A stretch of 64,000 nucleotides of DNA. Origin: Axinella damicornis. Its lineage: Eukaryota; Porifera; Demospongiae; Axinellida; Axinellidae. The notes under the pieces were generated by a model. That model saw nothing but the letters and a program-made list of their open reading frames with translations, had not been told where the DNA came from and ran no database searches. The position numbers were made by a program, and so were the translations under genes. Positions 13,001 to 23,422 of the stretch are shown here, piece after piece. Where the stretch lies: NCBI GenBank assembly GCA_963931865.1, contig OZ007515.1:5128793-5192792 (forward strand), read 5' to 3'. How positions within the stretch are numbered: the first letter of the stretch is position 1; each line of letters begins with the position of its first letter.

Positions 13001-16000
13001 TACGTCATGCTCACGTGAGGAAATGTGCTGGGTGCGGCATGGGACTGGGATCAAGATGAACAGTACAAGATGTACATTGTTGATTGTTACCTAGCAGCTG
13101 CTCAGCTTTCCAATGAGATGCCCAACCAAATGCTGGATGTCAGACAACATCTCAGGATCAACCTCCACTGATGGCTGAGCTGGAGCAGACCCCAAAGCAT
13201 TCACATCAGTTTCCTCCATTACATCATCCCACACTTGCTTCTCGTTGTCTGCTACCGTGATGATGGTGGTCTCATCAGACTGGGGTGAGCTGGTGTGTGC
13301 AGTGTTTTCTGTGTGTGTATCGGTGTTTGTGCTGCCACTGGTGGCCTGTACTCCCCTGCAGTAGTCTGGGCTACAGTTTGTGTGGATTCCAAAACAGTGC
13401 AAAGGACCATTATAAAGGTCTTGACGTAGCAGCTCAGCTGCAAGCTTTCTGTCGCAAATGAGCTCCTCATTTCGATTGCCGATCTAGCTGCTCCAGTAAG
13501 GCGATTTCTCACATGCTCTCTGTCAGTTTTCCTCGGCCCTTGTATTTGGTTTCTCTGCAACAAGTTTCTCTAGTGCTGCTCTATAGCACTTAGTGGCAAG
13601 ATAAGCACACTCGATCTTGCGTATTGCATGACCCCAAACTGGAACCTCTGCTATCAATGTCGGGTACACTGAACTATCGCCATCTCCAACAAACCTTATG
13701 TACCTCAGCCCATACTTCCTTTCAACATTCTTAAACCCCTCCAAAATAATGTCCGTTTCCATTGATGAAGATGCTCCTTCCCAGTTCTTTTGACACTCAT
13801 GGTTCTGTGGTTCTTTGCCTTGTTTCTCTGCAATTTCACAAGCACTACAATACTTATTCTCACCCCTACATGAAGTAACTTTCCTGTTTCCAACCCTATT
13901 ATAATGGCTTCTCCAGATTTTGCATTATAATAATGTTTATGAGTGCGTTTGCACCACCCGCCATCCAAAACTACATCGATGGCTGGTACTCCCTCATGGA
14001 ATGATCCCTTTTCTATAGCTATTCTTTTCTCTTCCTCTGCCATGCCCACCGTGCGGGGATCCCGAAACCTTAAGAGGAGACAATGCTTCAACAGCAACAG
14101 CACTATAGTTTATGGCTGGTGTCCATAAACTATAGTGCTACTATCCTCTTACAATGATTATAGCGCCATGCCACCGTTGCCACAACATGTACGTATATGA
14201 GAATATGTAATTATAGCCTCATGTGCCACTGTAACACTGTTTATAGCATGTATGTTACTGTACAGTGTTTCTATATAGTGCCATACAGCCAGCCATCTTT
14301 GACTTGGCATTTATTTTGAGGGCAGCGATTTTACATTGAGTATGAAGTCCTTACCTAACCTGCTGGAAGTGTAATCTATTTGCCTAATCTGGCTTCGCAT
14401 GCACATGTGGGGAAATAATTGCTATACTTGATCTACAGAACGTACTGTTTGTGGACTTCAGATCTCGATGGATGATGTCACGCTGGTGGAGATAGTTCAT
14501 GCCTACAAGCAGAGAAGGTAGTGGTGAAACTTGTGGAAGCCTACCCACATTCATATGCACACATATATAAGTTTGGGAAGAAACATACGTACATAGTACC
14601 TTCAGCGACTTGTCTAGCCCACAGTAATGACTGCTCAAGACTTGGATTCTCCTTCTTCAGGTGAAGGTAGTCATAGATTGAGCCATTCTCAGCAAGCTCT
14701 GCAGTAGCAGAGAGAAGACACACTCGTACTATAGGTGAATGAAAGTAGCTAATATGGACTGTGGACATTCACTAATACCCTGTTTACACGACACAAAAAT
14801 AACCGATCCGTGCCCAAGATAACCGAACCGTACCGCGCTCGAAACCGTGCCGGCGTGCGTTTACACGACATGAAAAATAACCGTGCTGAATCAATTATTG
14901 AGGGCGTGATCGAACACGTGCGCATCAGTATAAGTGCTCTGCAGCTAGCTAGAGCTAGCTCTATGGCTACCTCGCGTTTGCGGAAAGTTTCTCGATCTGC
15001 TGTTACGATGTATGCGTTCGTTTACAGAACACCGGCAGTCGGAGTAGAAGCCACGCCAGGCGGGGTACGACGTTGTTCATTCAACGCAGAGCAAGACAAC
15101 ATGCTGTGCTTGTCATACTTCTTTCTCAGCTATTATTGGCTACTCTGAAAGCACCGAGGAGAGAGTGGGTTCGTCTCAGGTACGTTGTACACTCAGTAAG
15201 TGCTCACTGCGGTCATACGGTCTTCGTTAGGTTCCGATATGCAAGAATATTTAAGAGTAATCGATGGACTGGTGCACAGCTTGCTGTACATGTTTCGTGG
15301 AAAACATACCGAGAGATTCATGAGCTAGTTCATCAGTATGCGATGATGCTTCTTTTTTCTCAACACCAGAATACTTAAAACACTTGAAGATGAATTAGGT
15401 AGTATGCACTTGAGCACAATATATTGAGTGCCTATGCTATCTCTACACCTAGAGAATGGATGCACATTACGGTATGCACCTTAATGCCAAGGTTTGGAAC
15501 GTTTTTTCAACGTGTGTTTGCAGCACAGCTTAGCTGCAAATCGGAAGGCTTCTTCCGAGAATCGTGAAAATGCTATTCAACAAATTTAATGCGAACTGAG
15601 TTCAAACACATCAAGTTCATTCTCCAGGCTACTTGCTAATTGGCATTTGGTTTTGGCAACTGTCTGAGGCTAGCTTCATTTTGTTGGCAATGTCCTTTCA
15701 ACAGTGCCGTCAGCTCCTCCTCTTTCCCATGGTTCTCTTCATGCTATCGGGGAGCAGCAGTTGAGGCAGACACGATCGGGGAGCAGCAGTTGAGGCAGAC
15801 GCGATCGGGGAGCAGCAGCTGAGGCAGACGTGATTGGGGAGCAGCAGCTGAAGCAGACGCGATCAGAGAGCAGCAGTTGCAGTGGATGCGATCAGGGAGC
15901 AGCAGCTGAGATGGACGCGATTGGGAAGCAGCAGCTGAGGCGGACACGATCGGGAAACAAGTATTTTTATAATTAGCCGTCTCCTACCGCATCTATACTT

Positions 16001-16597
16001 TCACTTTCAGTACAAAACAGCACCAGCAATCTTCCCGTAAAGTGAAGAGAACCATGGGGAAGAGGAGGTAAGCTGGCTGTGATTGACTACTCTGACCCCT
16101 TCCCCCAGTGGGTCCAAGAACTGCAGGTCAGAGTAGCCAATCACAGCAAGCTTACCTCCTCTTCCCATGGTTTTCTTCACTTTTCGGATCATGTCATGTA
16201 CTACAAACTTCTGAGCCGTACAAGTACAGTTACTAAGGTGAAGAGGTCACGTTATATATGTCCTACAGGTTGAGTACATGTGCATATGTGAGAATGAGCT
16301 GTCAAGAATTTCTCAATATTGTTGTCCACTGGCACCACTGCAATCCTCTCAGCTGAACTTGAACAGCCAAAATGTACAGTACACCAAACATAGACAAAGA
16401 TTCTTCTAACTACACAATTGGCTTCAACATCTCAATAGAAAACAAACCTACCTCTCTTTCATTGATGATGTTCTGTTTCTTGATGGCTACAAATTTGTCC
16501 GTTGATTTCCACGTTCCCTTATACACCATCCCAAACCCTCCTTCCCCCAGTGGGTCCAAGAACTGCAGGTCAGAGTAGTCAATCACAGCCAGCTTAC
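7002..16597 (-). CDS. ZAK/MLK-like TKL protein kinase, six exons found
   Basis: Minus-strand exons: 16597-16452, 14698-14600, 14502-14446, 7955-7869, 7286-7149, 7073-7002. They supply, in order, the glycine loop ([11 protein letters not shown]) with VAIKK lysine; the hinge and alpha-D (ENGSIYDYL); the catalytic loop ([10 protein letters not shown]); an activation segment (ICDLGSAR, then GTYARMSPE); alpha-F ([13 protein letters not shown]); and the C-lobe (QCWNDKP). The last three exons are whole codons in phase 0, and 14698-14600 joins 14502-14446 in phase. Closest remembered family is MLTK/ZAK. Oddities: DLG replaces DFG, and WMAPE is RMSPE. The alpha-C exon and a small exon between HRD and DLG were not found, nor any N-terminal or C-terminal region. 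Both large introns are full of transposons. Confidence 0.85.
7351..7620. repeat. 27-bp minisatellite with Gly-X-Y periodicity
   Basis: About nine copies of a GGTCCAACTGGCCCACAAGG-type 27-mer inside a kinase intron. On the minus strand one frame stays open and reads Gly-Pro-Val Gly-Pro-Gly Gly-Pro-Cys triplets; on the plus strand another frame reads Gly-Pro-Thr Gly-Pro-Gln Gly-Pro-Pro but is stopped by TGA in variant units. Confidence 0.85.
7956..9349. other. Kinase intron sequence, no exon recognised
   Basis: AT-rich intronic sequence. It contains a short GTTGAGCCTTGTATGTT duplication (about 8440-8475) and a 21-bp poly-G run at 8913-8933. Confidence 0.4.
8913..8933. repeat. Poly-G run, 21 bp
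   Basis: Uninterrupted G on the plus strand within the kinase intron. Confidence 0.9.
9350..10900 (+). pseudogene. Decayed hAT/ZMYM-type transposase
   Basis: Translated pieces match hAT-superfamily transposases of the TTF-zinc-finger/DUF4371 type: [31 protein letters not shown], a degraded cysteine/Gly block, [35 protein letters not shown], then [18 protein letters not shown]. The reading frame changes several times (near 9500, 9740, 10020 and 10190) and stops interrupt it, so the copy is dead. It lies in a kinase intron in antisense orientation. Terminal repeats and target duplication were not identified. Confidence 0.8.
10901..12181. other. No supported gene
   Basis: Intronic to the kinase if that gene is continuous. 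No exon, transposase or tandem array is recognised here. Confidence 0.4.
12182..14103 (-). mobile_element. Mutator-like transposase, nearly intact
   Basis: The minus strand encodes a protein like the metazoan Mutator-like transposase domain family. Recognisable in order: [19 protein letters not shown], a CxxC (YCSACE, +1 frame), [51 protein letters not shown], then [18 protein letters not shown] and an acidic/Thr-rich tail. A C-terminal exon (12665 downward, after TTACAG) gives [10 protein letters not shown] and a Trp/Gly-rich block. Frame is broken by about three single-base slips, at least one in an A run (near 13880). These look like recent damage or assembly error. A MITE-like sequence sits in the internal intron (about 12703-12800). 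Own terminal repeats were not found. Confidence 0.75.
14100..14138. repeat. 39-bp hairpin
   Basis: Arms GCACTATAGTTTATGG and its reverse complement around a 7-base loop, directly upstream of the Mutator-like reading frame. It could be part of the element's end or its promoter region. Confidence 0.7.
15745..15955 (+). repeat. 27-28-bp minisatellite, GAGCAGCAG unit
   Basis: About seven imperfect units of the form GGGAGCAGCAGCTGAGGCAG followed by ACGCGATC. The inverse of the same unit forms the arrays inside the repeats at 16838-17235 and 55258-55705, so it looks like a fragment of that family. Confidence 0.8.
16035..16197. repeat. Foldback containing a captured kinase exon edge
   Basis: Inverted arms of about 65 bp enclose a spacer. 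The spacer plus right arm (16097-16160) is a near copy of 16541-16598, the beginning of the kinase glycine-loop exon including its acceptor-side junction; the left arm is the same piece inverted. Conceptual translation reproduces GKLAV(I)GYSDLQFL before diverging. It is a pseudo-exon, not a usable one. Confidence 0.8.
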
Positions 16598-16837
16598 CTG
16601 ATGACAGGAGATCATGGCTGATATAAGGCAAAGTATATTTATAACCATCAAAAGAAACCCTTTACCACTTGTGGCTTAGTATTAAGATTTAGGAGTGTGA
16701 GTAGCTACGAGAAGATCATTGGTGCTTTTCGTACTGAAAGCGAAGTATACATGTGGTAGAAGACTGGGAATGACGGCTAATTGTTGAAGCACTTATTCAT
16801 CATGAGATCCAAACTGTAAGATCCACATATACATGTA

Positions 16838-17235
16838 CAAGTAGCTTCGCTCGCTCAGCTACTTCCCCTTGGCCTGCACCCTGATCGCATCCACCTCAGC
16901 TGCTGCTTGCCAATCCGTCTGTCTCAGCTGTTGCTCCCCAATCGCATCTGTCTCAGCTGCTGCTCCCTGATCGCGTCCACCGCAACTGCTGCTCTCTGAT
17001 CGCGTCCGCCTCAGATGCTGCTCCCCGATCGCGTCACCCTCAACTGCTGCTCCCCGATTGTCAGCTCCAGGAATGCGTATGCGTGCAGCCCCAGCCATTC
17101 CAGCCCCAGGCCTGCCCAACATTCTCGAACATTCCTCGTGGTCCAGAGGTTGTAGTAAAGTACGAAGGTCACACGTCACTATAGTGTAGTCCAACCCCAG
17201 AACATCCCACATCCGTTACACACACACACACACAA
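16838..17235 (-). repeat. Dispersed repeat with internal VNTR, copy 1
   Basis: Begins ACAAGTAGCTTCGCTCGCTC, then tandem CTGCTGCTCCCCGATCGCG-type units, then a unique tail with AAGTACGAAGGTC, CGTCACTA, AACATCCCAC and a CACACA run. The same order and sequence recurs at 55258-55705, so the whole block is one interspersed family. Confidence 0.75.
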
Positions 17236-17299
17236 ACACTTATGATGATAGTCATTGTTACATTGCGTTACTGAATCCTGATTGTTTGGTGGCCCAAAC

Positions 17300-17720
17300 G
17301 TACCATGTGACAGACGAGTCTAACTACCTCTTCATGGCTACAGTGATGGGCGCTACCATGCATATTATAGTACACGGGCTTGGCAACAAAGACGGCGAGA
17401 GTGCTTTCAACCTGACTCATGGCTGCACGGTAACACTATGACTCAACGGCTATGGCCTTGCATGGGAGTTACAGCATGGCAAAAGAAGACAGCGAGGGAG
17501 CTTTCATCCGTTCGAGCCGCATATCATGATGTGTACATTGTGTCCTGCAGAACGCATGGTGTGCTGGAACAGTGTGCAGCATATGTACAGCTCTTATGCT
17601 AGAATTCTGCAGCCTGAGATTGAGTTACATGCTGCATATGCACTTGCTCAGGCTCACCCCCACAGTGTCATGCATTCCTTTAGTGTAGTAATAATTCCCG
17701 GGCTCAGTGGAGGACAAGGA
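17300..17720 (+). repeat. Unclassified dispersed repeat, copy 2
   Basis: Shares TACAGTGATGGG, a GGCGAGAGTG-type block and a CAGGCTCACCCCCACAGTG block with 2840-3170; the last block also resembles 46600-46620. Confidence 0.4.
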
Positions 17721-18118
17721 GGACCAGACCACCATGAATGTAAGTTTCACTAACTCAACAATAAAAAAAAATGTTCACATACTCAACATGGTTGCAGAGT
17801 TTGGGCATTAGAACTTTCAGTACCCAATTAGCTTCGTTCCCTACTCCACAAGGCCTGGGAACGGCGCTATGCATGTGCCCATGTGATTAATAGATACGAT
17901 ACGCAGGTGTAAAATGACCATTCCATGATCGTCTGCTGGACTGCAGACCTGTGGTACTAAACTACAACTAGTTTATCGTGCGATCAAGTATGCATGAAAA
18001 ACTCAGTCCGTTTTCTGGTCCCTTTTCCAGTCTGTTCCATGTTTTAGTCACGTCCCTACCAGCAAGTTGCATTAGCTACCAAGATTGTGGTAATTCCCAT
18101 TTGGTAAATCACACTCAC

Positions 18119-21100
18119 TTTGCTGCGGTTGGGGTTTGCCTCCAACCTCTTCCCCTCCAACGACACCATCCATTCCCACCGCTGATTTCTTGTCCCCCAC
18201 AGCCCCTGACCCGCGTGCAGAGTTGTGTAGTGCCCTTGCAAGCTGCTCAAATGCCTCCGAAATACCAGAATCAGTCTTGCAGGAGATTAGAAACTGGAGT
18301 TCAAATTTGTGTACGATAGCGAATGATTCAATCGTTGAGAAGTCAATTTCAGCCTCAAGGTCCAGTTTATTTCCAACAAGCATCCGAATTGCATCAGGTG
18401 CAAAGTTCTGAGTGTCTTTTATCCACTGGGAAAGGTAGTGCAACGATGAGGCTTCTGATACGCTGTACACATACACTGCAGCATGTGCGTTACGGTAGTA
18501 GTTTCTTGTTACTGTTCTAAAACTCTCCACTCCAGCTGTATCCCAGATACTCAACTATGTGTGTATGCATTATGCATGAGGCATTATGCAACAGTCATGT
18601 ATGTGTGCATGATGTGAATGGGTGAAACAGTTAATTAGAGTGGCATGTGTGAACAGGTATTAACAGAATCTGTGACATCAGCCGCGGCAAGCATCATGTG
18701 AGAAATCCGTCCAGACCTTTTCCCCACTTTTCGTACTGCAAGTTACAAAAGCTGGGTGTTGAGGCCTGGGAACGAGGCTATAGTACGAAAAGTACAAAAA
18801 GTGGGGAAAAGGTCTGGACGGATTTCTCACATGATGCTTGCCGCGGCTGATGTCACAGATTCTGTTAATACCTGTTCACACATGCCACTCTAATTATGGG
18901 TCTGCATGCAAAGATGACCAGGGCATACAGAGTTTGTCTTGTCTCATATTAAATGCTGATTGTGTTTCTGTTCAAACACACCCTACAATCATTCACCTTT
19001 AAGCACTAAAGATCACAAAGGAATAGCCCAGCTTGAGGGTGAGGGTGTTTACATACAGTGCATGTACCTACATATAACCCCACAGGAAGGAAGTATGCGC
19101 CTACTGCTGCCTAACAACAATTTTCTCGCTTTCCGGAAGTTGGGTCTAGCTCAATAGACTACAGATGACTGTGAGCAGCAAGGAGCGAGGCTAAAGAAAA
19201 AATGCATCAAATAATGAATGAGGTGCTTATTTTCCAACGGGAAGTGTGTTTCATTTCAAACTAGAGGTGTTGGAATTTGGGACAGGCTAATTATGCTCAA
19301 GCACAATAGTAAGAGCATAGTAATTTTGGCAAGGTCTGACAATAATATGGTCTGCATGACTTAGTTGGCTAGAACTGGTCTGACAGTCAATGTCTACTTG
19401 CGGTACATACCAGAAGAGGTTGGACACGGTCATGTGACATATGTGCGTAGGCTAGGGGGGTTACTGTACTGAAGTGTTCTCGGTAGACTTTACAAGTGTC
19501 TCAACAAAACTGACATCATTTGAACGCTCTAGTGGAGTAGATTCCAAACATGCCATCAACCTGTGCAGCCTCTTGAAGGAGTGGCCGTGCAGGATGGAGG
19601 AGAATTAAGGCAGTGCTACCAGGCACTCCTTGTACTCCAACTGGAAGCCTGTACAACCTGAAGCACCTTCAAGGCACTCCTACCTTCACACTCCGGCCCC
19701 AACTGTAGCTTTACTTCTCGTTGTCACTTTCATTCCCAGGCCATATAGACGTGAGAAGGAGGCTGTTGAGGTTAGAAATTGAATCATTTCCACTCAAGCG
19801 CAGCGCATAGTCACATGCGCAGATCAACCTCCTCTGGGTACATGCAGGGCTAATCTCATGATTGTCTTCCATGTTTACGTGGCAGGAATTTAAGAATTTA
19901 CCTAACAGACCACAAGGCCACATGTGCTTATGAATTTTATTGACCTGTGAGCATAACCTTAAAGCATGATTAAGATGTTGAGAACATTGGAGGACAATTT
20001 TTGAGCCCAATTCATAGGAGTAGGAATGGTTCTTCATTAATAGGGGTTATAGGTAGAAGAGGCTGCGAAACCGCTGCACAGTGTTGGAGTTCACAGATGT
20101 CATGAAATCAGTGGCGCACGAAGCGCACCAAAAAATGTATGCTTGGCTCAATAGGATGAATGAATCCAACCCTCCCAGTGTTGCATTCAGGTACAGGCAC
20201 AACAGTGTAGTAAGATGTACTGTCATCCGCCGTGTGTGTGTCAGATGGTCCTGGCAGATGGCGAGTGGTGACGGTCTAAACTGGAGGGTTACCTTTCTTG
20301 GGCAGACAGTGGCATTAGGCTATCATCATCAGATTCGCTACTCACGTCAGCACAGGCACAGCGAGGAAGGTCAACTGAGAGAAGCTCAAGCTCTACAGAC
20401 ACATTTCTCTTAGCCTCGTTCCCAGGCCCGAGACTTGGGCCTGGGAACGAGGCTACATTTCTCTGCATGCAGCAGTTGAATAAATTCAGGGCCAACATTA
20501 TAGGAGGAGGGAGCAAGGCCCCCCCCCCCCCCCCCCCCCCCCCCCGAGTCCAACACCTACATGTAATGGACACCTCCACAAATTGTCGACGAGCCCCTAT
20601 AGACTGATATGCTAGACTTGATGGTCAATGTTAGAATTGTGGCCAGAATTTGCCATACGTTATCTTTCACCCATGAGATTGTGTACAACTCGGATCCAAT
20701 TCAAATAAGGATCCCAGCAACAAGGGTACGTAGGGCTCGTCAAGTTCCAACTGGTGACAAACAGCTTGTGGAGAGATTAGACTCAAGGTAGTGAAGACTT
20801 ACATAGCTGTTACTTGGTATAAGCGCTCATTTGCTGCTGTCATTCTTTTATGGAACACTTGGAAACAAAGAAGGCGGAGACTATTTCACGGAACGGAATG
20901 GAACACTATAAAACACGGAACAGCTATGTAATTCCTCACTGCACTATTTATAAACTCCACAAGCTGCACATCACTGGATAGAGCTCGATGAGCTCTACAT
21001 GCTGGTACCCTATTTGCTGCAATCCTTGTTGCTTGGGCGGAAGTTCACGTACGGCTAACTTTGGCCGTAACTCTAACACCAACCATCACGTTCCGGCAAT

Positions 21101-21650
21101 ATGGCTACCAGCATGTAGGACTCGTCGAGCTCTGTCCATTGATGTACAGTTTGCAGAGGTCAGACGCTGCAGCGAGGACGTGCATACATGTACCGTTCCG
21201 TGTTTCCAAGTGTTCCGTTCCGTGAAATAGCCACGGCCACAAAGAACAGCTATGTAAGTCCTCACTGCAGTGTCTAATCTCCACAAACTGTAGCTATATC
21301 ACTAGTTGGAACTCGACGAGCCTACATGCTGCAGCTACTGTAGGCTTTGCAATAATTTATGCATAATTGTCCTGATATGCTTCAACGGATGCTCTTAAAA
21401 ACTACATGCAGGTATCCCAGACTGGCTACTTCAATTCAGTAGATATCGGCTAGTTGTTACCTACCATGAACGTTTCCCCGTCCACCTTCACGAGTTTGGT
21501 GAAGCTCTCTGCGCTCATTGTACTTTGGGCCGGCTGGCTCTTGTCAAACGTATTATCTTTCAGCCTGCGGTACAGGGAAGTCTTCCCCACTCCCAGCTCC
21601 CCCAGCAGAACCACTTTGTAGGAACGACGAGGACCCACGGTACTAGCCAT
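18119..21650 (-). CDS. Divergent Rab-like small GTPase
   Basis: Exon 1 runs from ATG at 21650 to 21465 (donor ATG|GTAGGT). Exon 2 starts at 18554 (after CATAG) and joins in phase 0. Seen: P-loop GELGVGKTS (G1), WDTAGVES (G3), NKLDLE (G4) and SCKTDSG (G5), in Rab order and spacing, so this is a membrane-trafficking type GTPase. The G3 position that is Gln in Rab proteins (WDTAGQE) is Val, and the switch I segment lacks a clear conserved Thr, so hydrolysis may be impaired. Exon 2 can end at CAAA|GTGAGT (18119) or read on to a stop at 18072. No C-terminal cysteine prenylation motif is present before either, so a last exon is probably undetected. The 2.9-kb intron holds a large foldback. Confidence 0.85.
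18633..18895. repeat. Large foldback, ~105-bp arms
   Basis: Arms 18633-18737 and 18791-18895 are almost perfectly complementary. The 53-bp spacer ends with GGCCTGGGAACGAGGCTA, half of a TAGCCTCG element. It sits in the Rab-like gene's intron. Confidence 0.85.
18960..20410. other. Rab intron; one unassigned antisense ORF
   Basis: The minus strand at 20037-19711 has a 108-codon ATG frame with several cysteines and no recognised domain. Nothing else supports a gene. Confidence 0.3.
20411..20455. mobile_element. 45-bp TAGCCTCG hairpin with 9-bp duplication
   Basis: The element is only two terminal repeats: TAGCCTCGTTCCCAGGCC, a 9-base loop, and the inverse. Exact flanking duplication CATTTCTCT at 20402-20410 and 20456-20464. 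Confidence 0.85.
20519..20545. repeat. Poly-C run, 27 bp
   Basis: Uninterrupted C on the plus strand. Confidence 0.9.
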
Positions 21651-21868
21651 TAGAACTATAGAGCTAGACCTAGCTCGGAAGAGTATTAGCTCGTTCTCAC
21701 GCAGCCCCCGCCCACAGGGCGGCGCGCGCCGCGAACGTCTGGCCGGCCCACGAGACAAGGTGTAAATCATGCAGGAGTCTCATAATTTATGCACTTCATC
21801 GGTCCATGCAGAACCATTTTGCTCCAGCTGCATATATATTATTATTTTGCAGTGGTCACCCTCTCACC

Positions 21869-22194
21869 TAGTCTCGGTACCAGACTCCTGGGGAGGGGGA
21901 GTCTGGCACAGTTGCATACAGAGAGCCATTATAGGCTACAGCTTGCGTGAGGATTCCTAAGTGCTAATTAAAGGTGTTGCGGAGGCTCTCAAGGAGGTGC
22001 TAGATGAATAATTGAGTTACTATCAATTCACTGTCTCAGCACTTAGCCACCTGTGACACGTCACAACCCAATTACATAGCAATCAACCAATCAGATTCAT
22101 GCCACCGAAATTCCGCGGACTGCAAATTGCTATGTATGCAACACTACCAGACTCCCCCTCCCCCTTTGGGTATGGGAGTCTGGTACCGAGACTA
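21869..22194. mobile_element. TIR element, TAGTCTCGG variant, 326 bp
   Basis: Left end TAGTCTCGGTACCAGACTCC, right end the inverse, with further inverted GGGGGAGTCTGG and GTTGCATAC blocks inside. Exact 9-bp duplication CCTCTCACC at 21860-21868 and 22195-22203. Non-coding. Confidence 0.85.
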
Positions 22195-22254
22195 CCTCTC
22201 ACCCTGCAGTGCTAGCACAGTCATCTTATCACCCTCCATCACTAATAATTCTAA

Positions 22255-22580
22255 CATGAGTATTTATACCATCACATTTGGGCCAAATAATATTATATAC
22301 TGAGACTTATTTCTTCTGGCGATACAATGTGCCTATCAAAGACTATATATAGAGTACCAAGAGCACACGATGACACTATCGGCGATATGATTATCTAGCC
22401 TCATTCCCAGGCCCCGTCCAGCGTTCCTACATGCAACTGAAAGTGGCGCACAGGCCTGGGAACGATCATCATGCGCTCTTGAGTGTACACAAGGAAAATA
22501 CACGGTAATAATTATTTACTACGATGTGCATGACTGCATTTGTCACCCTCATTTAAAATTTGAAAGGATGGAATGTCTGT
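22255..22580 (+). repeat. Dispersed repeat, copy 1, with nested MITE
   Basis: Aligns with 33140-33360 (GAGTATTTATACCATCACAT through TTGAAAGGATGGAATGT). This copy carries an extra TAGCCTC...GGGAACGA segment at about 22397-22467 that the other lacks. Both have an internal inverted pair CAAGAGC(A/G)...GCGCTCTTG. Confidence 0.7.
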
Positions 22581-22991
22581 ATATTGATGTGCTGGATCAG
22601 TGTACAGCAGGCATATTATTTTGAAGACCTGTTTGAGGGTAGTCCTGCAGGACACATCTTGCTGTTGATGTTGTGACTGATGGAGTACAAAAAAGGAGAG
22701 CATAGTACTACACTTAGCATGGCCCACCCATCTTATGCTCTACGAGTGGTATCTACAAGCTATAGTGATGGAAACATCTAACCCAGAGACTACACCATGG
22801 ATAATGTAGATGACATTTACATAGTCTACTAGAGGCAAAAAATTTATACAGTTGTCAATGAGCAGTGTACCCTAGGGAGATGCAGACTACCTTTAGAAGT
22901 TGTGTCACATGCATGTGATGTAATGTACACATATAATGTCATGTACATGTGATGAAGACATCAATACTGTGTTTGATCACCTACACTACTA

Positions 22992-23130
22992 TAGCCTCGT
23001 TCCCAGGCCGTCTGCCGCTTCGTTTTTAGTCGCATATGAACTTTGAACCCTTGTCAGATAAGCTTATCTGACGGGGGTTCAAAGGTCACGTATGCAACTC
23101 AAAGCGACAGACGGCCTGGGAACGAGGCTA
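22992..23130. mobile_element. TAGCCTCG TIR element, 139 bp
   Basis: Near-perfect palindrome; both arms carry GTTCCCAGGCCGTCTG, with an inner GATAAGCTTATC centre. Flanks ACACTACTA (22983-22991) and GCACTACTA (23131-23139) match at 8 of 9. Confidence 0.85.
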
Positions 23131-23422
23131 GCACTACTACTCTGAATCTCTTCACTAGTTTGTCTGGTCTGTCAGGTCTTTCTCGGTAACTTCTTACAGA
23201 TAGTCACGACTGCAGGAAGAGAAACATTTATTTACTGTACATCTGTAACCATGTGTGTGTGTGTGTGTGTGTGCATGTGTGGCAGGCTCAGACCACATGG
23301 GAGTGGGACCTAGCTAGCACAGTTTACACTAGCTTGCACAGGTCCCGTCCCCAGTATGGGTCTGGGAATGAGACTACACACAGTGCATGCGAGTCTACAG
23401 CAGGTGTATCTCATCATCACTA

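Noticed and set aside
16007..16192. Second kinase glycine-loop exon
   Set aside because: It is a foldback copy that diverges after LDPLGEG and loses the rest of the N-lobe.
16255..16340. Kinase alpha-C helix exon (minus strand)
   Set aside because: An open stretch flanked by AG and GT exists ([11 protein letters not shown]...), but it cannot be reached in phase from the glycine-loop exon and lacks the alpha-C Glu pattern.
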